64,000 nucleotides of DNA. Source: Ceratodon purpureus. Lineage: Eukaryota; Streptophyta; Bryopsida; Pseudoditrichales; Ditrichaceae. The notes under the pieces were generated by a model. The model worked only from the letters and a program-made list of their open reading frames with translations, was not told the DNA's origin and searched no databases. Below, one piece after another: positions 34,801 through 44,809 of this stretch. The stretch is taken from contig CM026426.1 in the NCBI GenBank assembly GCA_014871385.1, positions 34,625,020-34,689,019 of the forward strand, written 5' to 3'. Both the position numbers and the translations under genes were made by a program. Positions within the stretch are counted from its first letter, which is position 1; each line of letters opens with the position of its first letter.

Positions 34801-35091
34801 TTGGGCTAGAGCGGATCCAATGCCTTGGTTCGAAGATTAGGACATCTAATAACAAGTATATGTTTGCTGTAATAAAGAGTACATGTCAGGGGATACGAGG
34901 TATATAGTGCACTTGTTCAAGATAGAATGTTTTGAAATAGAATGCAATCAATGTGAACGACAAAGCCTTTATAATGAAAAAGTCAATACAGCTTCTGTAT
35001 TGCTGACTTAGTACATGGGATATTACTAAAATCATTCACTACGTGACAAATGGCCATTGTGGAAATGGCAGTTGTAAAGTAGGAGGGCTAC
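34801..35091. other. Nothing recognised; copy C left end expected near here
   Basis: By analogy with copy B the left terminus of copy C should lie to the left of its transposase gene. No GAGCGG-type terminal repeat was found here, so that end is deleted or replaced. Confidence 0.35.
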
Positions 35092-38000
35092 CTACTTCTT
35101 CACCAAGGGGTGACGCAAGATTCCACTCTCTAGGAGTAGCTTGACCTCGTTGAAGCTAAAGGTAGGCGCATGGATGAAAAGCTCGGCTTCGGGATCACGG
35201 TTGCAGACCTTCAAGAGTATGTAATACACGTGCTTACAGTACGTGAACTGAGTCTTGCCTCGGAACATAGTCATCGTCTTCTTGAATGCTAGGCAAGTGC
35301 AACCAGGGTAAGAATTGATGGTAATCTGGTACCGTGTGATGTGCGGAGCAACACCCGAATCCAGCCCAATGATGCAACCGTGGCACGGCTCAGGTATCAT
35401 GGTGACGGAACGGAGGCGCGCTTTAAGAGACTCAGAGGAGCCCATGGAGAGTCGCTGCGCCGGATTGGGATGAGTGGCAGAGCGCTTCACCATCTTGCCG
35501 TCTCTCTTCCCTGGGTAGCGGTCAGCATCTGCAGGAACTGGCACCGAGCTCAGATTTGCAGGGGGCGAGACAGAAGAGAAGAGGCGTCTTGGGGAGACCG
35601 GCTTCTTTAGCGGAAGTTGAACGATTGCTGCTTCGAGGGCAAGAATCTCAGTGAGTTTTAGGTTAGTACCTAATTTCAGTGGCCGGGCCTCTGGAATTGA
35701 GGGCAATTCCTGATCCTTTGAGTAGTGTGCTACCCATTTGCGCTTACTGCCTTTCACGCAGTGCTCATTATCATCGGAGCAGAAGAAGAACTTTGTCTTC
35801 TCAACTGTGTTCCGGCAATAGTTAGTCCAGTGCCCAGTATAGGTCGGTGCAGCAGTGCAATTGGGCCCCCTGACAATTCTCGTGGTGCACTTCTTTTTCG
35901 TTTCAGCTCTTTGAGCCCAACAGCATTTTGCAGAAACTTTGTGAAGTCTCGAAATGTGCCACTCCTTCACATTGACCTTGGTTTCTTCAACCGCGTTGAC
36001 ATGGCGAATGCCGGCCTTGTTCACAAGTGAAGGTAAAGGGGATTCAACTTCCTGGGCAGGAGATTGGGTACCTTCTACCTCGGTGTCGTGTTCGGAGTCG
36101 TCTTCCACAATGATGGGCATCTGCATAGGGCGAGCCCTGACGGCACGTCTTGGGCCTCTTGGGCGTGAGAAGTTGGTCTTATCCGGGCGATGAGACTCTT
36201 CGTCAGCTCCGATAAGGACGTCGGCTTTTCGCTTCTGTGAACCGAAGACTTCCGCTCCAGGCATGATAGACTGACGGGTGCAGAACTCATCCGCGCCTGG
36301 CATATCGAGCATGGGCTTGTCGAGCAGTGTAGGATTTCCCCATTTCTTCGCGTTGCGTTCCGCCATCCGGAGCCTGAGTTCCTTCTTTGACGGTCCTGTT
36401 CCGCCGACATCACCTTTGAGGAACTGGTAGTAGTTAACAACCTGTACAAAAGCTCGAACGAAATCGTCCACGGTAACAACGTAGAGGTTGTTTCCGTTGT
36501 TTCCTGAAGCTTGGAGCCACTTGTTATGAACTGTTTTGGCGAGGTTACACGTCGGCATCTCTATGAGTTCTTCTTCCGTGAATTTCTGCAGTTTAGACAG
36601 TAGAAGCCGTTAGATTCAACGATTAGAGTTTGTAAGGTAAGGATAGGAAAGCAGTATCAAAAACATCAAAATATAGTGCAGAAATCATACCGTGGTCATG
36701 AATCCCCCCCACTGGCGGAAGCGGTGGTGCCAGAATGACAGCCACTGATCGAGTTTGTTGAGTCCGCTCTCACCAACGACCCCGGTGGATGCCCACCATG
36801 CTCGCAACGCGTGGTACAGAGTTTCCGCCTCTGCCATGCTGGTCGCATTCTTGTACTGAGCGCACATCTTCTTGTGCTGTTCCCAGAGTTCTTCGGGGAA
36901 GTGCTTCTGCGTATACGCCACCATGTTCTGTGTCCAGTGGAACAAGCACGACCTCTCCCGGTCCTCCATTGGGTCCTCTTTGTTGCCATTGCCGTAAAGG
37001 ATTCGCACTGCATTCCAATTCGCCTGTGCGTTATCCGCCATGAACCCCTTGAAGTTCGGCGCTGCAACGCCATTGATCTCCATGACCAGGTTCAGGTTTT
37101 TCCAGAAGACGAGCTGCACCTCCGTGTCCTCGGATCGCATGTCGCAAGTGGCGATTGTCATTACGCGGCAGTAGGTGGCATCATACACATGGCACGCCAT
37201 CGTCGACTAGACTTTGACGCGTTTTACATGGTCGAACATGATCCATGCGTTCTCCAAGTCTCCACCAGCTTGCATTCGGCTGACCAAGTCGACCCCACTT
37301 CCCGGCCCGACCTCCGACATCTTGAAGACGAAGACTTTGTCACGCATAGATCCCTGACCAGGAAACCTATTCTCTTGGACATACGCCCAGAGACTGTTTC
37401 CACGGAGCTTGGTGATACCGTCCATGACTCCGTACGTTCTGTATTTTTTGAAGGTCGCGACTTTGTTGCGGATGTTTGGTGACGCCATGTCTTTGCATCG
37501 ATCCAGAACAGGAACCAGCTCCTCCATCGTCAGCTTCCTCAGTAGTGCATCCTCGGGCTGTAGCAGGTAGCTCCCACTAGGGAGTCTGCTCGCCTCGAAG
37601 ACAACGGCGCTCTTTGATGCTTTGTTGTTCATCTCTACCTGCTCTTCTATTAAGCTACTAATCTCTGCTTTAGAGTCTCTGTAGTCTCCAACTTTCACTG
37701 GATGATCATGTGTTCCTATGTGAATACAAGCTCTAGTCTGATTCGCTTTGCCCACTACGTAATAAATCTTAGCCTCGCATGTAGCTACACATGATGGAGG
37801 TTCTTTAGATACCTTGCACACTAGCGTCGAGTCAGATGGAGGAGGCTGATCCATGAGAAAAGCTTGCAGGGTACACCCTTCGAACTCAGTCTCGTTAACC
37901 TCGAAGATCTTGGGAACACGCTTCAGGAAGTCACACTCCTTGTTGGTGCAGCGCAGCCATCCGACGCAGGTGGAACTTCGAAAAGAGAGTCCGAAGTCGT

Positions 38001-40477
38001 TTTTGATGTTTGTTGTGATGGTCTTGGTTCACAAGTGTCCGTCGTATCGTTTGTCCATTCCCTGTATTGACTTGGCGACGAGCTTAGAGGATCCTGCAGC
38101 AGCTGGGGGCAACTCAAAAAGAACCGGACCATCAAACTTCGCAGGCAAGTACGCAACTCTCTCTTGTCTAATAGTGGAATGTCTATCTTCTTCTGAAAGT
38201 TTTTGGACCCACGCGCCTTTGCAAGCTGCTGAAGGAGTGGAAGAATGCTAACTGTGACCTTGGACTGTAGCACGACTTGGTACCCGTATTCCTCCGGAAG
38301 GCACTTAATTGACACTAAATACCCTCCAAAGTAAACCACTCCGTGTTCATTCCCACGAAGACCTATAGTTTTCCCTCTATTAGACAATAAGCTACATTTT
38401 CCCGTCCGGCACCTAGCCAACCGGATTCCCTACCGCTGTGGACTTCCGGATTGTCACCCTCTAGATCCGGATCTGTCTGGATACCGGCTCCCAGACGGTT
38501 ACTCTCCGTCCACTCTAGTTACCGTCCGTCCCAAATCCCCTACCGGATGGTACTTGGACGGATGTCTATTACAATTTTCTGGACAAACTTCCGGATTTTT
38601 AGACTAGTGGCCGGTTCCCACTGATCCGTCTATGCTTTAAAGTGGCTAGATTCTCCACCGTCCCGTGACTTAAAGTGGCTGGACACCCACTGCCTCGTAA
38701 TTTAAAGTGGCTAGACATCCACTGGTCCTATTCTAACAACCGAATGGTATGATTTCCGTGTGTCTATTTTATCGGGCCGGATGGCTACTCAGTACCGGAT
38801 ACAGGCACGGAATCCTATCCTACAATGACATTCCGGTCCGGCTGCAAGTACTGTTTCTACACTGTTACTCCTTCCGGACGGTTCCCGGTTGGCTAGTCAG
38901 GCTTTTGTCCCTATCACCAGGCTCCTTCCGGACGTTGGAAACCGTCAACACTCAGCGCTTGACACCTTTCCAATCTCTCCGGGCGCTCTCCTGATTCACT
39001 CAACCGGAAAATACACTTCCGGAATCCTACCGGCAACAATGGTACTTCCAACCGGAACCATAGTGGACCTGCTATGCAACCGTCACTCGCTCAAACTCCA
39101 ACAGTTTCTCCAAACATATTCTGAATTTCACAAGCAAATGGAATACAAAAACAAGGTGCAAGCCTTGGGAAAACTTCTGGCTTAAGTACTATCTCCTACC
39201 CAGATTTCCCGCAGCCTAGTGGCCCACTAGATACTAGAATTCTGGATCTGAGATCTAGATCTGAGATTCGGTTTCCAGATCTGAGATCCGGTTTCTAGAT
39301 CTGAGATCCGGATTCTGGATCTGAAATTTTTGGATTCTGGATCTGAAACTTCCGGATTCCAACAACAACAAATTACTATATCTAACTCCCTGTTAATAGC
39401 CGGGTGCGATTGAGCCCCATCGTTAGTCGCTATTAAGAGTCGGGAGATTTCTAACTACCTATTTCTCCTTCTTACTTGATCCGGAATTATAGTTGGACAT
39501 CTACCTACCGGCTTTGAGGTTCCGGTCAGTGTGGGAGCTAGCCCCATCTACTATTCTTGAGTTCCGATATTCGTCCAACAATTTCTGGATTCCGGATTTC
39601 CAAACTTCCGGAGTCCAGATTTCCGGATTTCCGTACTTCACATTTCCGGATTCCAGAAACTTGCAGTCCGACCGGAACCGTCCGGCTAGCCAATATCAAA
39701 GACTTGTGCCACCATGTCCGGTTATGGCTTCTAGTTTCTCCCAACCGTCTTATTAGCTAAAACTATCATATTTCTAATATTCCTATCTAGCTAGTATTCT
39801 AGAAACACTATAATTTTCGGTTTAGCCAAAAATTTATGCTTACTTCAAGAAACATGTGGGAACGTCTTCCCACAGGGACAATGGAGGAGACACATTGGAA
39901 GGAGGAGCATCATTGTGGACCCTGGGCACCAACTCGACGGGACTGACTTCGTCATCAGAAGAGAGAGTTATGACGGACGGAGGAGGAGGTGTCTCTACAT
40001 CGAAGTCTCGGTACCAGGCTCGACTTTGACCTTGACATCACAAGCTAAGGGAGTTTGAATTGTGCAAGTAGAAGAGCGACGGGGGGTGAGGATCTCAGTG
40101 GATGCAGCCATCAGAGAATCAGTAAGGCCATAGACTCTATAGGATCCAGGGAAAAGTCTCCACTGCAACATATTGTTCTCATCTCTCACTGAGCGTTGCC
40201 CGAGGGTGTGGGTAACCTCGGCAGTAACGTCATGAAAAATCTCCTCCTCTATACTGATGGAATCCTTACGGAAATGGAATCTGAGACTCAAGCGAAGAGA
40301 GGACAGTGTAGCTAGACCATCGTCATCTACGTGAAGCCTAAGAGGGATTCCCATGCCTTGGGCATACAGACAGACCATCCCGATGTTCGCAGGCAACTCA
40401 ATCACTCTACCGGGAAAAGGAGAAGAGTGAGTGTAGTGCAACGGTATCACGAGAGCAAAGTGAGAGGAATGATGCAT
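35092..40477 (-). pseudogene. MULE-type transposase with SWIM finger (copy C), disrupted
   Basis: Exons (minus strand): 40477 to about 39850, about 38255 to 36690, about 36584 to 35092. N-terminal domain ends MAASTEILTPR, then SIM-like SVITLSSDDE; the next exon holds LRCTNKECD and C...C...HIGTHDH (GCM1/FLYWCH-like zinc site). The MULE core has YDATYCRVMTIATCD (first Asp, about 37181) and FKGFMADNAQANWN (second Asp, about 37035); the third acid is unassigned. After MPTCNLAKTVHN come SIM-like PIIVEDDSEHD, a Cys-rich module (KKKCTTRIV ... HCVKGSKRKWV) and the SWIM finger GCTCLAFK ... CKHVY at about 35230-35310. Damage: frameshift near 40000, frameshift near 38150, TGA at 38029-38031 where copy B keeps Trp, and TAG at 37207-37209 just before the first catalytic block. 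The C-terminal 488 codons (36558-35092) are fully open. It is less damaged than copy B. Confidence 0.8.
38380..39770. repeat. CCGGA-motif-rich repeat filling a transposase intron
   Basis: TCCGGA, ACCGGA, CCGGAT and CCGGTT are repeated at very high density, with a short tandem array of GATCTGAGATCCGG units at about 39245-39330. The block is flanked by a donor-like GAAGTAAGC (near 39848, minus strand) and an acceptor-like CACAGTTAG (near 38256). Copy B has no intron at this place, so it looks like an inserted sequence that is spliced or that broke the gene. Confidence 0.7.
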
Positions 40478-41016
40478 CGCTGTTGATCATTTTATTCAAG
40501 TTGAAATGTCGACGTGGACGAGTAGGTAATGATTCATTCTGTTACTTAACGAATGTATGATTTAAGAGAGACGGCGCTAACTAAATAGAATGCAACTTTT
40601 TGCAGGTCTAAGTATGTAAGGTAATATTTTTATGACTCTATTTTAATAATTTGAGTCGTGGAGCAGATTCTATTTGTTATGATGTATTATAAGATTAGAA
40701 TGAGCCGTCTTATAATTCTACATTTATAACAATGAATATAAAAAGGAGCATGCATTGAAGTGCTTGATTCAAATCTTTTAATCTATAGTGTACTTAGATT
40801 TATTCTTTATAATTAAAGGGTGATATTTTAAACCTAACTTCAATTATAGAATTGTTATTGGTACCTTTAATATAAAGAGGGTATAAAATGTGTCAGTGAG
40901 TAAGATTGTATATCAACTTAGGGTTGTATCAAAATAGTTGTATGTTAAAGGTATTTAAGCTGGGAGGAAGTTCTTCAGAGAGTCTTTTTGTGAGAGTCCT
41001 TCCTGTGGTTAGACAT
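40478..41016. promoter_or_regulatory. Divergent promoter region of copy C
   Basis: 540 bases separate the two gene starts. On the plus strand TATAAAAAGG (40737-40746) and TATAAAA (40882-40888, 129 bases before the ATG at 41017) are TATA-box candidates. On the minus strand TATAAAT near 40725 is a candidate for the transposase gene. The region is strongly AT-rich. Confidence 0.5.
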
Positions 41017-42245
41017 ATGAAGCAGAGTGGAGGGCCATCTTCCTCCACTTATGTCACTCCTAAACAGAGAAGGAAACCTGGCTGCTCTGATTTTTTGAAT
41101 AGAAGAGCTAGAAAGGGGAGAGCATCATGTAAGAAGGTAGATTTTAATGTTGACCATTTGCGTGCACCTTTGAAAAGGAGAGGAGGTCTGCTTGTAGCTT
41201 TGAAGTTTTCTAGCCTTCGTAAACTCATTCTAGACTCTATAGTGGAGGAGAAGGAAGAGTTTTTAGAGAACACCGTCGTCAAGAAACACGAGTAGGAACA
41301 GGAGGTACTCTTAAGTGGAGGTGCACGTGAGGCCATGACGGAAGAATTAGTCTTTAATTGTAGTCAAAAAGTAGAGTCACCGCAACCTTCTATTACATTC
41401 AATGAGTTTTCGACAGGGGAGTCGGATTCTCAATCAGATTTGTATTTTAATTCCGATAAGGTAAGTATTTCTAAACCGTCTAGAACCACGCTATTGTGAA
41501 TTATATGTTCTTCTGTAGTATCCCTTACTAAAGAAGAAGCAATATAAAAAATACTATAATTGTGAAACGTTATTCATTGATTAGTTTTATTGAAGAGAGT
41601 GAGATTCGCTTTGAGGCTCTGTTAGAGGGGCCACGGCACTTGACCCATGAATTCAAATTTATGCTATTTTTGTACAGAGCTGCAAGAGGCTAGAAGGGGT
41701 CGAGGATCAGCCTGGAGGCGCAGCTGTTGGAGACTGCATCGAACTCGAGCATCTCAGGGTCAAGGCGAGGCGAGCGAGGCAAGGAATTTTGGACGCAGGA
41801 GAAGGAGGTACAGCTATGGCTGCGCGGAGAGAAGAAAATGTCGTAGGCCGCGGCCAAGGGGAAGATGAGCAGGTTGCTCCTGGAGCGCAGGTCGGGGCCG
41901 TCGATGGAGGAGTCGACCACGGAGACCAGCTCCAGGATCAGGTGGAGGACAAGCTAGAGAACCAGCTTGAGGACCAATTCGACGACGACGAGGTAAGCAA
42001 GCTGATTGTGGAGCTTGGGAGCTTGTTGGGTGATTCGGAATTTGCTTCTTGGGAATCATGGTTTGATGGGTATTGTTTGATGGGTTTGATGGTGTCGTGA
42101 GATTCGCTGCTTGTTGGGTTGTTGAAGGGTGTTGGGGATTCGCTGTTGTAGAAGTGTTGGGGATTCGAGTGTTGGGGATTCGAGGGATTCGAGGGATGCT
42201 CGGGGACTGCTTGAGATTTGAATTTGCGAATGTAGAAGATTCGGG

Positions 42246-43335
42246 CCCCTTACACCACCCCGGCCGAGGAGGGAAGCCCCTCTAGGGAATGGACTAAGTT
42301 AGCAACCAGTGCAGCATCGCTCAGGTTGCCATATTGCGTGCTAGCTGAATTGTATCTCAGTGATTGATCAGAACTTGCTAGACTTTGAAGTTTGGAATAC
42401 GAGTTGGTAGCTATTTAGGAGCTGCTCTAGAAGCTGGACTGTGGAGATCAGTGGTAGCGAGCTGGCGGATGTGGATTCTGGCTCGCTGTGGGTGTTGCAG
42501 GTGTGATAAGTATGTGTTTTGCAGATTTGCACGGTGTGGACGTTCGTGAGCTGGGGGTGGATTGGGGAATGGACGTAGGGGACGTTGTTGAAAGTTCAAT
42601 TGAGCTAGTTGGGAAATTGATGTGCGTCATTGATGACTGAGGAGACGATTCTCGTGCAAGGTTATTTGGTTATTTCTTCGACGTGTCTATTGTTTGTGAA
42701 TCTTTAGGTTGCAGAATGTTAGATGATTGTGGTTGGATAAGGGTTTGTCTAGTCGAATTATCAGTGAGTGCTTGCATTTGTGTTTGGGAGAAAACACAGA
42801 GTTGTTGGTAGAAAGGCTGAAGTTGAAATTAAATCAATGTTCCACATCTGAAGCTCATAGTGATTCTTGCACTTTGACCATGTTGGAGGTGACGTCGAAA
42901 GTACTAAGCCCTTCATACCACCCCGGCCGAGGAGGGAAGCCCCTCCAAGGAAGCCGCGGGGATTTTTTTTAATGCAATTCCATTTCAGCTCATGCGGCAT
43001 GGTGTCTGCTTTCGGAGCAGACACTAGTGCCGCGGCCCCCCTTTTTTGTTTTTTAAAATTTCCAATTTAAATTTTATTTTTTTAATTTCCTCTCCTTTGT
43101 TCATCCCCCTCTTCCGTGGTCACTCCCTGTCCCTGCTCCTCACTCTGTACCCCACTCTCCCTGTCACTGTCGCGGCCCCTCACACCACCCCGGCCGAGGA
43201 GGGAAGCCCCTCCAAGGAAGCCGCAGGCATTTTTTTAATGCAATTCCATTTCAGCTCATGCGGCACGGTGTCTGCTTTCGGAGCAGACACTAGTGCCGCG
43301 GCCCCCCCTTTTTTGTTTTTAAAAATTTCCAATTT
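42246..43335. repeat. Three copies of a hairpin-bearing repeat in intron 2
   Basis: CACCCCGGCCGAGGAGGGAA occurs at about 42255, 42919 and 43186 (slightly varied). The last two copies, about 270 bases apart, extend for about 150 bases and contain GTCTGCT-TTCGG-AGCAGAC, a perfect 7-bp stem with a 5-base loop. The first copy is truncated. Confidence 0.75.
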
Positions 43336-43379
43336 CATTTTTATTTTTTTAATTACCTCTCCACTATTCATCCCTCTCT

Positions 43380-43850
43380 TCCGTGGTCACTCCCTGTCCT
43401 TGCTCCTCTCTCTGTACCTCACTCTCCCTGTCCCTGTCCGTCTCCATTTCCCTGTGTCGTTCCCTCCCCCTGTCTTTCTCCCTATCCCGCTCCCACTCCC
43501 TGTCCCTCTCCCTCGCGGTCACTCCCTGTCTCTACTCCTCTCTCTCTGTACCTCACTCTCCCTGTCCCTGTCCGTCTCCATTTCCCTGTGTCGTTCCCTC
43601 CCCCTGTCTTTCTCCCTATCCCGCTCCCACTCCCTGTCCCTCTCCCTCGCGGTCACTCCCTGTCTCTACTCCTCTCTCTCTCCAACACTCTCCCTGTCTC
43701 TGCTCCTCTCTCTCTCCAACACTCTCCCCGTCCGTGCTCCTCTCTCCTCCCTCACTCTCCCTGTCCCTTTCCTTCTCCATATCCCTTTGCTGTTCCCTCC
43801 CCCTGTCTTTCTCCCTGTCCCGCCCCCACTCCCTATCCCTCTCTAATTAT
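43380..43850. repeat. CT-rich minisatellite in intron 2
   Basis: A unit of about 147 bases (CTCCCTGTCC, CCATTTCCCTGTGTCGTTCC, CTCGCGGTCACTCC) is repeated two to three times, grading into simple CTCTCC repeats. Long frames over it are repeat artefacts. Confidence 0.8.
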
Positions 43851-44809
43851 TACCTCTCTCTTAACTAAGTTTTGTTTTGAAAGCATTTCATTTTATTTAT
43901 TGGGTTTATTCTACTTTATTTAGGTTGTTGAGTTTGTATTAAGGTGTAAACATGTATAATCTTTCGTGCATGGATTTTCTCTATAGGTGAGAACCGATCT
44001 ACAGGGGAGAGTATGATTTTAATAATTGACATTAGTGCATTTTTATGAATTACAGGATACTTCACAGCAGAACATGGGGACCAAGAGTGAAAGCAAGGGA
44101 CCTGAAGAGACTGAGGTATAGTTACTGATGTTTTCATTTTTTTGATACACATGTTCTTATTACCCTAAATAATTCAAGTTGAGCATTTGAAAGTTCTTTC
44201 AAATGATTTGAAAACTCTAACTTCCTCATGTGCCATGTACTTGCAGGTAGGCTCTGATGCTCCCCACATGTCTGTCAATTCTCCAATCTCTGTGATCAAC
44301 CTTTCAGACCTGTCAGACCCAGAGGATGAGCGTCTTTGTACCTGTGATTTAGCCATTCCTTTAGGTGTAGATACTGGACCTTTCGAGGTCCAGTCACCCC
44401 AGTACATGCCTACGTCGCCTGTTTATGAGCCCACCTCTCCAGTGTACATGCCCACCTCGCCACGTCTTGGTACACCGCCGTCTTCGCCAAATCCTCCAGC
44501 TTCACCTTTGGTGTTGAGGAGGCCAACCCATGTAATGTTTGCCCTTCCGGCAATACTGCCCAACGCTTGCCGTCAAACCAGGCGATTTTCGAGGAGGCGC
44601 CATCATTGGAAAAGTAGAGAGGCTAGACAGTACTATGGAAGGGCTCCTCGTAGAGTGGCTCGGCCTTGATGCTTGGTGCCTTAGATAAAATTTGAAATGT
44701 TTTTGTTCTACTCTTTCATTTATGAGAAAATCTCTAAGTGACTCGTAAATTCCATTTTCCAGTATCTGCAATGTTGAGTTTGATTGTTCATTTCTATGGC
44801 TGATGGCAG

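Larger units (their letters stand above)
41017..44669 (+). pseudogene. CTD-heptad / SIM-like protein gene (copy C)
   Basis: Predicted exons, all phase 0: 41017-41460, 41678-41992, 44056-44115, 44247-44669. Exon 1 is basic (KQRRKPGCSD, NRRARKGRASCKK). Exon 2 is acidic with LEDQFDDDE at its end. Exon 4 repeats the copy A layout: PISVINLSDLSDPEDE (SIM-like), three Y-x-P-T-S-P-x heptads, FALPAILPN and a basic tail with FSRRRHHWK. The stop is TGA at 44667-44669. The start ATG at 41017 follows a TATA box by 129 bases. One in-frame TAG (41293-41295) interrupts exon 1. Intron 2 (41993-44055) is expanded by repeats. Whether exons 1-3 can also splice to the ParB-methyltransferase exons is open; such a fusion would need to skip exon 4. 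Confidence 0.6.

Noticed and set aside
43046-43868. Frames of 266 and 161 codons with repeated Ser/Leu/Pro
   Set aside because: They are translations of the CT-rich minisatellite inside an intron.
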